This document shows, piece by piece, positions 26,191 to 34,652 of a stretch of 64,000 nucleotides of DNA. Both the position numbers and the translations under genes were made by a program. How positions within the stretch are numbered: the stretch's first letter is position 1; each line of letters begins with the position of its first letter. Under the pieces are notes generated by a model. That model was given only the letters and a program-made list of their open reading frames with translations. It made no database searches and was not told the origin of the DNA. The stretch is from the NCBI RefSeq assembly GCF_001524445.2, contig NZ_CP013418.1, positions 2,480,001-2,544,000 on the forward strand. The letters are read 5' to 3'. The DNA comes from Burkholderia savannae. GTDB lineage: Bacteria > Pseudomonadota > Gammaproteobacteria > Burkholderiales > Burkholderiaceae.

Positions 26191-27024
26191 TCAGTCGAGA
26201 AACAGATCGTTCGGAAACGACGTGGTGCCGGGCACGACCGCGTAGCGCGAGAGATCGGCGACACCCGCGCCGGCGAGCACCTGCTCGTCGATGAAGAAGC
26301 AGCCCGTGTGCGTGCGCGCGTCGAGCGACAGCACGTGCGCGGCGGCGTCGGCGACGATCTCCGGCGTGCGGCAGACCTCGGGCGCAATGCCGGGAATCAT
26401 TTGCAGCGCCGCCGTGCGGATCACCGTGCGCGGCCACAGTGCGTTGACCGCGATGCCGTGCGGACGGAATTCCTCCGCGTGCCCGAGCACGCACAGGCTC
26501 ATGCCGTATTTCGCGATCGTGTACGCGACGTGCGGCGCGAACCATTTCGGATCGAGATTCGGCGGCGGCGACAGCGTCAGCACGTGCGGGTTGCCGCCGC
26601 GCTTCGCGGATTCCCTCAGATACGGCAGCGCCGCCTGCGTGCACGCGAACGTGCCGCGGACGTTGACGTCGAACATCAGGTCGAAGCGTTTCATCGGCGT
26701 GTTCGGCGTGTCGGTCAGGCTGATCGCGCTCGCGTTGTTGACGAGCGCGTCCACGCCGCCGAAACGCTCGGCCGCGCGCGCGAGCGCGGCGGCGATCTGC
26801 GTTTCGTCGCGTATGTCCACTTGAAGCGGCAGGCATGCGCCGCCCGCCGCTTCGATCTCGGCGGCCGCGCTGTAAATCGTGCCGGGCAGCTTCGGATTCA
26901 CGTCGGCGGTTTTCGCGGCGACGACGACGTTCGCGCCGAGGCTCGCGGCCTTCTTGCCGATCGCAAGCCCGATGCCGCGCGAAGCGCCGGTGATGAAGAC
27001 GGTCTTCCCTTGCAGCGTGCTCAT
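26191..27024 (-). CDS. SDR-family oxidoreductase, HSDL2-like (277 aa)
   Basis: Classical SDR: FITGASRGIGLAIGKKAA, NNASAISLTDT and an active-site region VAYTIAKYGMSLCVLGHAEE with YxxxK. The LTLSPPPNLDPKW and ALWPRTVIRTAALQMI blocks are typical of hydroxysteroid-dehydrogenase-like protein 2 homologues found in atu-type clusters. It is the first gene of the minus-strand catabolic operon and is divergent from a second acyl-CoA dehydrogenase. It probably oxidises an alcohol or aldehyde side chain, or a hydroxyacyl-CoA; this is inferred from context. Confidence 0.88.
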   Translation of the reverse strand: MSTLQGKTVFITGASRGIGLAIGKKAASLGANVVVAAKTADVNPKLPGTIYSAAAEIEAAGGACLPLQVDIRDETQIAAALARAAERFGGVDALVNNASAISLTDTPNTPMKRFDLMFDVNVRGTFACTQAALPYLRESAKRGGNPHVLTLSPPPNLDPKWFAPHVAYTIAKYGMSLCVLGHAEEFRPHGIAVNALWPRTVIRTAALQMIPGIAPEVCRTPEIVADAAAHVLSLDARTHTGCFFIDEQVLAGAGVADLSRYAVVPGTTSFPNDLFLD

Positions 27025-27078
27025 CGGGCGCCCCGGATGTCGTCGTGTGCGATGTGCGCATCGTAGCGCCGTGAATCT

Positions 27079-27102
27079 AATAAATCAATCGGTTGATTTA
27101 TT
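27079..27102. promoter_or_regulatory. Perfect 24-base palindromic operator candidate
   Basis: AATAAATCAA-TCGG-TTGATTTATT: ten-base arms, fully complementary, with a four-base centre. It is very AT-rich in a GC-rich neighbourhood and lies in the 142-base divergent region between the SDR (start 27024) and the acyl-CoA dehydrogenase (start 27167). Probable binding site of the TetR regulator encoded at 28491-29171, controlling both arms. Confidence 0.75.
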
Positions 27103-27166
27103 TTTGCCGCGTTCCTAGAATCGGCACGAAAGCGGCCGACTCCCGGCGCACCGAAAGGAGGCATCG

Positions 27167-28339
27167 ATGCATCGCGCGATCCCGAACCCGGCCTATTACC
27201 GGCCGGAGCACGTCCAATTGCAGGACACGTTGCGCCGATTCGTCGCGAACGAGATCTCGCCGTACGTGAACGATTGGGACGAGGCGGGCGAGTTTCCGCG
27301 CGAGCTGTACGAGAAGGCGGCGCGCGTCGGGCTTCTCGGCATCGGCTTTCCCGACGCCTACGGCGGCGTCGAGGACGTCGACATGTTTCATCGGCTGATC
27401 TGCTCGATCGAGCTCGCGCGCTGCGGCGCGGGGGGCGTCGTCAGCTCGCTGATGTCGCATACGATCGGCGCGCCGCCGATCGCGCACGCGGGCAGCGACG
27501 AACTGAAGGCGCGCGTGCTGCCCGGCATTCTCGCGGGCCGCAAGATCTCGGCGCTCGCGATCACGGAGCCGGGCGGCGGCTCGGACGTCGCCGCGCTGCG
27601 CACGAGTGCGGTGCGCGACGGCAGCCGCTACGTCGTGAACGGCGAGAAGGTGTTCATCACTTCGGGCATGCGGGCCGACTACTACACGGTGGCCGTGCGC
27701 ACCGATGCGCACGCGCAGGGCGCGAAGGGGCTGTCGCTGCTACTCGTCGAAGGCGACGCGCCGGGCTTGTCGAAGACGCCGCTGAAGAAAATGGGCTGGT
27801 GGGCGTCGGACACCGCGCATCTGCGCTTCGACGATTGCCCCGTGCCGGCCGCGAACCTGATCGGCCCGGAAGGCGGCGGCTTTGCGCTCGTGATGCAGAA
27901 TTTCAACCTCGAGCGCTTCAGCCTCGCCGCGTCGGCGCTCGGCTTCGCGCAAGTCTGCTACGAGGACGCGCTCGACTGGGCGCGGCAGCGGCGCACGTTC
28001 GGCCGGCGCGTCGCGGATCATCAGGTGATCCGGCACAAGCTCGTCGACATGGCGATGCGCATCGACGCGACGCGCGCATGGCTCGAGCAATGCGCGTGGC
28101 AGATCGATCATCTCGACAGGGGCGCGCCGACGCTCGTCGCGACGATCTGCATGCTGAAGAATTTCGCGGCGCAGACGATGCAGTTCTGCGCGGACGCCGC
28201 CGTGCAGATACTCGGCGGCATGGGCTACATGCGCGGCACGCGGCCCGAGCGCATCTATCGCGAAGTGAAGGTCAACATGATCGGCGGCGGCGCGGAGGAA
28301 ATCATGAAGGATCTGGCGGCGCGCCAGCTCGAGTATTAG
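27167..28339 (+). CDS. Acyl-CoA dehydrogenase (390 aa)
   Basis: FAD-dependent acyl-CoA dehydrogenase. Marks are ALAITEPGGGSDVAALRTS, VFITSGMRADYYTVAVRTD, FNLERFSLAASALG, RRTFGRRVADHQVIRHKL and the C-terminal ILGGMGYMRGTRPERIYREV. A canonical AAAGGAGG stands eight bases before the ATG. It is divergent from the carboxylase operon and shares its putative operator. Together with the enzyme at 22531-23682 it gives the cluster two dehydrogenases, perhaps for two successive rounds or chain lengths. It is followed by the TetR gene in the same direction. Confidence 0.92.
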   Translation: MHRAIPNPAYYRPEHVQLQDTLRRFVANEISPYVNDWDEAGEFPRELYEKAARVGLLGIGFPDAYGGVEDVDMFHRLICSIELARCGAGGVVSSLMSHTIGAPPIAHAGSDELKARVLPGILAGRKISALAITEPGGGSDVAALRTSAVRDGSRYVVNGEKVFITSGMRADYYTVAVRTDAHAQGAKGLSLLLVEGDAPGLSKTPLKKMGWWASDTAHLRFDDCPVPAANLIGPEGGGFALVMQNFNLERFSLAASALGFAQVCYEDALDWARQRRTFGRRVADHQVIRHKLVDMAMRIDATRAWLEQCAWQIDHLDRGAPTLVATICMLKNFAAQTMQFCADAAVQILGGMGYMRGTRPERIYREVKVNMIGGGAEEIMKDLAARQLEY

Positions 28340-28490
28340 CGCGCGGCGCTCGGGATCGGGCGGCGCGCGCGGGCGGATCGGCTTTCCAAGCGTTTAAAAC
28401 TCGCCGATAATCGCTCGAATGACGGGCTTCGCCGCAGCAGCGCGGTTGCGCGGCGGCGAGCGCCGGTTCGAAACATCGCATTGTGATTCT

Positions 28491-29171
28491 ATGAGCGCCA
28501 TACCTCAGGCCACGCGCAAGCGCGGGCGTCCCGTGAAGGGCGAGAGCGCGACGCTGCGCGACGAGCTGATCCTCAAGTCCGCGAAGCTGTTCCGCACGCA
28601 GGGATACGAACGAACGACGGTCCGCGACATCGCCGCTGCGGCGGGCGTGCAGGCGGGAAGCTGGTTCTACTATTTCAAGACGAAGCAGGACATTCTCGTC
28701 GCGGTGATGGAGCAGGGCATGTCGAACGCGCTCGCGCGGATCGAGGCGCTCGACGTCGAGAACCTGCCCGCGCGCGACGCGTTCCGCGCGCTCGTGCACA
28801 CGCACTTGAAAACGCTGGTGTCGCCCGATCACGACTTCATTCCGGTGCTGCTGTACGAATGGAAGTCGCTCGACGAAGCGATGCAGGCGAAGGTGCTGAA
28901 GCTGAAGGACCGCTACGAGGCGGTGTGGGACGGCGTGATCGAGCGGCTGCAGGCGGCGGGCGAGTGGCCCGCGCCGACGCCGATCGACCGGCTGCTGATG
29001 TTCGGCGCGCTGAACTGGGTCGCGCAATGGTACAAGCCGAACGGGCCGCTCGGCCTCGACGCGCTCGCCGATCATGCGGTGCAGTTCCTGTTGCGCACGC
29101 AGCCCGGCTGCACGTTCGCCCCCGAGCCCGCGCGCGCGGCGAAGAAGAAATCCGTCAGGAAAACGGGCTGA
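28491..29171 (+). CDS. TetR/AcrR-family transcriptional regulator (226 aa)
   Basis: Ligand-responsive repressor. The DNA-binding helix-turn-helix is YERTTVRDIAAAAGVQAGSWFYYF (residues about 40-63; shortened view VRDIAAAAGVQ...FYYFKTKQDI), preceded by a basic KRGRPVKG tail. The C-terminal part is the usual helical ligand-binding domain. The ATG at 28491 was chosen over an upstream frame because the homologous basic N-terminus begins here. It is the only regulator in the catabolic cluster, 151 bases behind the dehydrogenase, and probably senses an acyl-CoA and binds the palindrome at 27079. Confidence 0.88.
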   Translation: MSAIPQATRKRGRPVKGESATLRDELILKSAKLFRTQGYERTTVRDIAAAAGVQAGSWFYYFKTKQDILVAVMEQGMSNALARIEALDVENLPARDAFRALVHTHLKTLVSPDHDFIPVLLYEWKSLDEAMQAKVLKLKDRYEAVWDGVIERLQAAGEWPAPTPIDRLLMFGALNWVAQWYKPNGPLGLDALADHAVQFLLRTQPGCTFAPEPARAAKKKSVRKTG

Positions 29172-29541
29172 CGCGGTCGAGCCGATTCATTCGTCATCCG
29201 GAACGATCCGGCGCGGAGCGGCGCGCGGTTCATGTGCGGCAATGCGTTGCGCCGGAAGCGCCGGGTGTGCCGGAGGCAACGGACGAAGCAGTCGCGGCGG
29301 AAACCGCGACGCTTGTCATGCCGCCCGATGCGGCGTCGAACGGCGTGGCAAGCGTTGCTGGAACGATCAGTACTGCGTGCCGTACGTCGCCGCCATGGCC
29401 GCAGTTGCCGTCGCGCGCCGAGCGTGTCTCGATGCGCCCGGCGGCCGACAGCGCCGCGACGATGTCCGCGGGATCGCGGGATCGCGGGATCGCCGGCGTC
29501 GCGCGACGTCGCCAGCGTCAACGGCTGCGCGGGCCGGTACA

Positions 29542-29595
29542 GCGTCTCGCGGCACGGCGCGCCATTCGGGTTCGGCGCGCCGTGCCGCGAGACGC
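29542..29595. repeat. Perfect 22-base inverted repeat with a 10-base loop
   Basis: Arms 29542-29563 and 29574-29595 are exactly complementary (beginning GCGTCTCGCGGCACGG), and the loop is ATTCGGGTTC. No T-run follows on either strand, so it is not a standard terminator. It could be a structural RNA element, a replication or protein-binding cruciform, or a repeat family of the genus. Confidence 0.8.
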
Positions 29596-29740
29596 CGCTC
29601 ACCGCGTGATGCGAGCGCCGCAAGCGCAGCACGAGCCGGCTCCCCGCGTGCCGCGGGTCGGTATGCACGAACGCGAGCCGCGCGCTTTCCCCTTCGGAGA
29701 ATTTCGGCAGGGCCGCTAGCCGATCGGCACGCACTTGCGG

Positions 29741-29785
29741 CAGCAACGGCAGCAACGGCAGCAACGGACGCAACGGACGCAACGC
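29741..29785. repeat. Tandem repeat, five units of 9 bases
   Basis: Three exact CAGCAACGG units followed by two ACGCAACGG/C variants. Simple tandem arrays of this kind are common in Burkholderia intergenic DNA and may vary in copy number between strains. Confidence 0.8.
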
Positions 29786-30482
29786 CGCGCCCGCAGGCGA
29801 TGCGTGCGGCGTTTGCCAACCCGCCTGCTGCAGGGCGGCGCGCGATCTGCGCGCGGTGCGCCGGCCATTGCGGCGGCAGCGGCTCTTCCTGATCGGCGCC
29901 GGCGACCATCGCGTCGCGCGGCGAACCGCCTTTCTTACGCGTCGCCGGATGCCGCGCCGCGCCGCCGTGTCGTCCTCCCGCAAAGGCCGCGATTCGTTCG
30001 CCGGCCTGTTCGCCGAACCGCCCTCTTTTTTCATTTGAAGAAAACGCAGGCCGCCTGCATTGACAACCACGCGTCATTGATCAATTGAATATTCATAATG
30101 TGAATTCAACAATTGAAATGAATATTCGATTAAGCAGAGCATGGCCGTCGCCATCGTTCTGCAAGCGCGCCGTAAATTCTGCTCGGGCTGCATCGCGTGC
30201 GGCGCGGCTTCGCCGTCGGCTCGTTCGCTGCCCATCCGGCGCGCCCCGCCCGCTCGCCGTCACCGGCATGCCTGAGGCACGCCGCACAGAACCATTTCAA
30301 TTCACTAACCAAAGCCTAACTCGATTAACGCGACCATAACGATAAATTAATTTATTGGTAAATTTCTTGTAAAGATAGATTTGACCTCCTAGCATGGCTT
30401 TGCAGTTCACCGTACCTCTCTTGTTTAGTGCTTGCAGTTAATACGTTTCCAATAACCACGCATTCATTATCTGGAGGATTAC

Positions 30483-32168
30483 ATGAAGAAACTTTCCTTC
30501 CTGCTGTCCGTCACCGCGATTTCGCTCGCCAGTCTCAGCGCGTTTGCGCAAGCCGGCGACCAGCCGGCCGCGGTCGACCGGGCGCTGCAATTGATCCAGC
30601 AGAACCCGGCCGCCTTCAACCTGGCCGCCGGCAGCGCCGCGCGCACGCTGAAGTTCGCGGCCGCGCCGCCGGGCGCGCCGGCGGAGGGCGACCAGTTCCA
30701 GGTGCGCGACGTGATCGTCGACCCGGACGGCACCGAGCACGTGCGTTTCGACCGCTTCTATGCGGGGCTGCCCGTGATCGGCGGCGACGTCGTCGTGCAC
30801 TCGAATCAAGGGCAACTGAAGCAGGCGAGCCTGACCCAGCCCGTGCCGATCGATCTTGCCGGCAAGATCGGCAAGGTCGGCGAGCGCTTCGTGGTGCGCA
30901 ACGCGCCCGATGTGGGTGCGGCCGCGGCCCGGCGCGCCGCGGCCAAGCACTTCGGCGCGGACGTGCGCCGTGTCGACGGCCCGGATCTCGTCGTGTTCGC
31001 GCGCGACGCCGCGCCGACGCTCGCCCACGCGGTGCGCGTGTACGGCAAGGCGACCGACGCGCACGGCGAGGCCGTGCTCTACTACGTCGACGCGCGCACG
31101 GGCAACGTGCTCGACGCGCAGGATCTGATCAAGACCGCCGCCGCAACCGGCACCGGCCGTTCGCTGTACTACGGAAACCTGTCGCTGACGACCGACCAGA
31201 CCGGCACGAACGCGTACCGGATGCTCGATCCGACGCGCGGCAGCGGCTCGGTGTACGACGGCCGCGGCCTGACCTCGGACGAAGTCGAGCTGGCGACCGA
31301 TCTGCCGATCTTCACGAGCAGCACGAACGTGTGGGGCGACAACACGACGAGCAACCGGCAGACCGTCGCGGCCGACATCGACTACGGTCTCGCGCTGACC
31401 TGGGATTACTACAAGACCACGCACAACCGCAACGGCATCTTCAACGATGGTCGCGGCGTGAGGAGCTACGCGCACGTGGTGTTCGACACCGGCAGCGGCA
31501 CGACCGGCGCGAACGCGGCATGGCTGTCGTCGCGCGTGATGGTGTACGGCGACGGCGAGCCGGGCAGCCGCCTGCCGAAGCCCGTCGTATCGGTCGACGT
31601 GGCCGGGCACGAGATGAGCCACGGCGTGACCGAAGCCACCGCGAACCTGAACTATTCGGGCGATGCGGGCGGCCTCAACGAGTCGACTTCCGATATCTTC
31701 GGCACGCTCGTCAAGTACTACGCGAACAACCCGAACGATCCGGGCAACTACGTGATCGGCGCGCGCATCACGAGCGGCGGCCTGCGCAAGATGTACAAGC
31801 AGGATCTCGACGGCCGGTCGTACAGCTGCTATCCGTCCAGTGGCTTCACGTGGACGAATCCGCATTACTCGTCGGGCGTCGGCAACCGCTTCTTCTATCT
31901 GCTCGCGGAAGGCCCGGTGGTGCCGGCGACCGACACCGGGCTGTCGAAGAGCCAACTGGTCTGCAACGGCGACACCAGCTTCAGCGGCCTCGGCCGCGAC
32001 AAGGCGGGCAAGATCTGGTATCGGACGTTGACTGTGTACTTGACCTCCAACTCCAGCTACTCGAGCGCGCGGCGCGCGTCGATCCAGGCGGCGAACGACC
32101 TGTACGGCGCGAATTCGGCTGAGAGCGCAACGGTTGCGCGCGCGTGGAGCGCGTCCGGCGTGAACTGA
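30483..32168 (+). CDS. zmpA: Secreted M4 (thermolysin-family) zinc metalloprotease, ZmpA-like preproenzyme (561 aa)
   Basis: Extracellular endopeptidase. A signal peptide spans residues 1 to about 22 (LSFLLSVTAISLASLSAFAQA). A long propeptide of FTP/PepSY type follows to roughly residue 222, with the mature domain after it. Zinc ligands are in HEMSH (376-380) and the glutamate at 400 in GGLNESTSDIFG. The size and layout match the Burkholderia ZmpA metalloprotease; orthology is inferred from this, not tested. CTGGAGG precedes the ATG. It is a single-gene unit with an AT-rich upstream region and a strong hairpin behind it. Known relatives degrade host proteins and mature autocatalytically. Confidence 0.92.
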   Translation: MKKLSFLLSVTAISLASLSAFAQAGDQPAAVDRALQLIQQNPAAFNLAAGSAARTLKFAAAPPGAPAEGDQFQVRDVIVDPDGTEHVRFDRFYAGLPVIGGDVVVHSNQGQLKQASLTQPVPIDLAGKIGKVGERFVVRNAPDVGAAAARRAAAKHFGADVRRVDGPDLVVFARDAAPTLAHAVRVYGKATDAHGEAVLYYVDARTGNVLDAQDLIKTAAATGTGRSLYYGNLSLTTDQTGTNAYRMLDPTRGSGSVYDGRGLTSDEVELATDLPIFTSSTNVWGDNTTSNRQTVAADIDYGLALTWDYYKTTHNRNGIFNDGRGVRSYAHVVFDTGSGTTGANAAWLSSRVMVYGDGEPGSRLPKPVVSVDVAGHEMSHGVTEATANLNYSGDAGGLNESTSDIFGTLVKYYANNPNDPGNYVIGARITSGGLRKMYKQDLDGRSYSCYPSSGFTWTNPHYSSGVGNRFFYLLAEGPVVPATDTGLSKSQLVCNGDTSFSGLGRDKAGKIWYRTLTVYLTSNSSYSSARRASIQAANDLYGANSAESATVARAWSASGVN

Positions 32169-32968
32169 CGACGCGGCGTATCGGCGGCGGCGTGCCCGCC
32201 GGCCGGGAAGCCCGTTCCTGCGGGCTTCCCGGCGATTCTCGATGCGCATGATTGGATCAAGCCGCTTCACGGCGGCGCATCCGTTTTCCATGGCGACGCT
32301 ATGTCGTCGTGCGGAGAAGCGAACGAGGCGCACGAAGCGAAGACGCGAACGAAGCGAAACCAGCGCGCATGTCGGTCATCGATGCGGACGTTGGACCATT
32401 CAAGCCCATCGTTTCACGCCGTGCCCTCCAGCGACGAAACGCCGAAGGTCAAGCATTTCATCGCACCGCTCGCGCGCCACGCGCAAGGGGCCGTCACGAC
32501 GCCGTCGATGAATGCATGATGCGGCAGAGCATCCGGCGCATCCGGCGCAACCGGCGCGGCGATACGAATTGACGGAATCACTTCACTGCAGGCGGACGTT
32601 GCCATCACGCCTTGCGTGATGGCCGCAGGCGAGAAACGACCGAGAAAGTCGATCGCGGATGCATTGCGGATCGCTGCTTTCCTGTTGCGCGTTCGCCAAA
32701 TCGATCCGCTCGGCATCGACATCAACCGGTTCGTTCACCTACCCATCGCGATTGAGCGGGGCACGTCGAACATTGCGTCATGTGCGGGCCCGGCGTGCAT
32801 CGAGCGCCGCGATGTCGCTCGCGTCGTTCGCCTGCGGTTCGCCGATGTGAAAATGCTCGAACCGGCTGCACGCGGCGGCGACGCGCGATATCGCCGAATC
32901 CTTCCGTGACGCGATCCGTCGACTATGCTTCAGACGTGTACCGCAACGTCCCGATGAAAGGAGGCGCG
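32169..32968. other. Intergenic region between protease and FGGY kinase, no convincing gene
   Basis: Apart from the hairpin at 32202-32233 I see nothing firm. Two open frames of about 100 codons (minus 32414-32725 and plus 32616-32909) have no ribosome-binding site or recognisable family and overlap each other. Confidence 0.45.
32202..32233 (+). terminator. Strong hairpin behind the metalloprotease gene
   Basis: GCCGGGAAGCCCG (32202-32214), loop TTCCTG, CGGGCTTCCCGGC (32221-32233): a perfect 13-base stem 34 bases after the stop. No run of T follows, so it may act as a 3'-end stabiliser or a Rho-assisted terminator. Confidence 0.65.
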
Positions 32969-34540
32969 ATGACGGAGCCTGGCCCCTGCGTGTTGGCGAT
33001 CGATCTCGGAACGAGCGGCCCGAAGGCCGCCGTCGTCTCGCTCGACGGGCGGGTCGTCGCGGCGGCGCGCGAGGCGGTCGCGACGCTGTCCGTGCCGGGC
33101 GGCGGCGTCGAGCAGGACCCGCTCGACATCTGGCGCGCGGTCAAGCATGCGTGCGTCGTCGCGCTGCACGCATCGGGCGTCGCGTCGCGCGACGTGCGCG
33201 CGATCGCATGCAGCAGCCAGTATTCTTCGATCGTGCCCGTCGGCGCGGACGGCGCGCCCGTCGCGAACATGATTCTCTGGCTCGACCGGCGCGGCGCGCC
33301 GCGCGCGATGCGCGACGTCGCACATTACCCGAAGCGGGCCGATTCGCTGCTGCGGCAGTGGCAATGGCTGCGCGTGCATGGATTGCCGCCCGTCGAAGGC
33401 GGGATCTCGCTCACGCACATGCGCTATCTGAAGTATGCGAAGCCCGACGTCTACGCGCGCACCGCGACGTTTCTCGAACCGATGGACTATTTGAATCTGC
33501 GCTTCACGGGGCGCGCGTGCGCGAATCAATGCACGGCGTTCATGTCGCTTGCGATCGACAACCGCCGCCTGAACGCGACGCGCTACGATTCGCGGCTCGT
33601 ACGTTACTCGTGCATCGATGCCGACAAGCTGCCCGAGCTGCTGCCGATCGACGCGATCGTCGGCCGCGTGTTGCCCGACGTCGCCGACGAACTCGGCTTG
33701 CCGCGCGATACGCCGGTGGTTGCGGGCCTGAACGACACGCAGGCGGGCGGCATGGGCGCGTGCGCGTTCGCGGGCAAGCACGCGGCGCTGTCGATCGGCA
33801 GCTCGAGCGTGATGATCGCGCACGTGCGGTTCAAGCGAACGGATATCCGGCACGCGATTCTCAGCATGCCGAGCCCGGTGCCGGACACGTATTTCGTGAT
33901 GGCGGAAAACGGCGTCGGCGGCGCGGCGCTCAAGCACTTCATCGAGCAGCAGGTCTATGCGGACGATCCGTTCGGCGCGCTGCCGCGCGACGATTGCTTC
34001 GCGCGCCTGCAAACGGCGATCGACGCGACGCCGCCAGGCAGCGGCGGCGTGCTGTTCCTGCCGTGGCTCGCGGGATCGCTCGCGCCGTGCGCGGACGCAT
34101 CGATGCGCGGCGGCTTCGTCAATCTCGGGCTCGACGCGACGCGCAGCCACCTCGCGCGCGCGGTGCTCGAAGGCGTCGCGATGAATCTGCGCTGGCTGCG
34201 CGGCCCTGTCGAAGCATTCGCGAAGCGGCGCTTCTCGCACTTCGTGCTCTACGGCGGCGGCGCGGAATCCGACGCATGGTCGCAGATCGTCGCGGACGTG
34301 CTGAACGCGCCCGTGCATCGCGTCGAGCAGCCGCAATACACGACGTGCGTCGGGGTTGCGCTGCTTGCGTTCCAGCGGCTCGGCTTGCTCGATCTCGACG
34401 ATTTCGGCGTACGCGTGCGGATTCGCGGTGTCCACGAGCCGAACCGCGCGAACGCGGACGTCTATGCCGAAATGTCCGCGCGATTCGTCGACGCGTTCAA
34501 GCGTAATCGGCCCGTTTTTCGCGCGATGCAGCGTGTTTAG
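32969..34540 (+). CDS. FGGY-family carbohydrate kinase, xylulokinase-like (523 aa)
   Basis: Phosphorylates a sugar or polyol with ATP. The two-domain actin-like fold is visible: phosphate-1 motif LAIDLGTSGPKAAVVSLDG at residues 8-26, WLDRRG, the central LNDTQAGGMGACAFAG (aspartate as likely catalytic base), IGSSSVMIAH, and adenosine motif LYGGGAESDAWSQIVADVL near the end. AAAGGAG stands five bases before the ATG at 32969. The sugar cannot be told. No sugar transporter or isomerase is adjacent, so it does not look like a complete catabolic operon. Confidence 0.9.
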   Translation: MTEPGPCVLAIDLGTSGPKAAVVSLDGRVVAAAREAVATLSVPGGGVEQDPLDIWRAVKHACVVALHASGVASRDVRAIACSSQYSSIVPVGADGAPVANMILWLDRRGAPRAMRDVAHYPKRADSLLRQWQWLRVHGLPPVEGGISLTHMRYLKYAKPDVYARTATFLEPMDYLNLRFTGRACANQCTAFMSLAIDNRRLNATRYDSRLVRYSCIDADKLPELLPIDAIVGRVLPDVADELGLPRDTPVVAGLNDTQAGGMGACAFAGKHAALSIGSSSVMIAHVRFKRTDIRHAILSMPSPVPDTYFVMAENGVGGAALKHFIEQQVYADDPFGALPRDDCFARLQTAIDATPPGSGGVLFLPWLAGSLAPCADASMRGGFVNLGLDATRSHLARAVLEGVAMNLRWLRGPVEAFAKRRFSHFVLYGGGAESDAWSQIVADVLNAPVHRVEQPQYTTCVGVALLAFQRLGLLDLDDFGVRVRIRGVHEPNRANADVYAEMSARFVDAFKRNRPVFRAMQRV

Positions 34541-34652
34541 GCACACGAACGAATCGCTCGCCGGCGCGCTGCGTCGTCAGCCTCGGTTCATACCCGGTGC
34601 GTGCGCGCGCGTCGGCGGCCGCGCGCGAGCCGACGCGCAAACCGGGAGCCGC

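Larger units (their letters stand above)
29172..30482. other. 1.3-kb intergenic region without a convincing gene
   Basis: Open frames on both strands here are Arg/Ala-rich shadow frames with no ribosome-binding site or recognisable motif. The region holds three GCGGGATC repeats (29468-29491), a perfect 22-base inverted repeat (29542-29595) and a nine-base tandem repeat (29741-29785). The last 150 bases before the protease gene are AT-rich and probably contain its promoter. Confidence 0.5.

Noticed and set aside
29072..30077. Overlapping minus-strand frames in the gap before the metalloprotease
   Set aside because: Arg/Ala-rich, no ribosome-binding site, contain the tandem repeat as VASVAAVAA; no family resemblance.
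32414..32909. Two overlapping frames of about 100 codons between protease and FGGY kinase
   Set aside because: No ribosome-binding site, no family, opposite strands overlapping each other.
34607..34638. GCGCGTCGGC/GCCGACGCGC hairpin between convergent kinase and lectin genes as terminator
   Set aside because: Ten-base stem is real but no T-run follows on either strand; kept out of the feature list.
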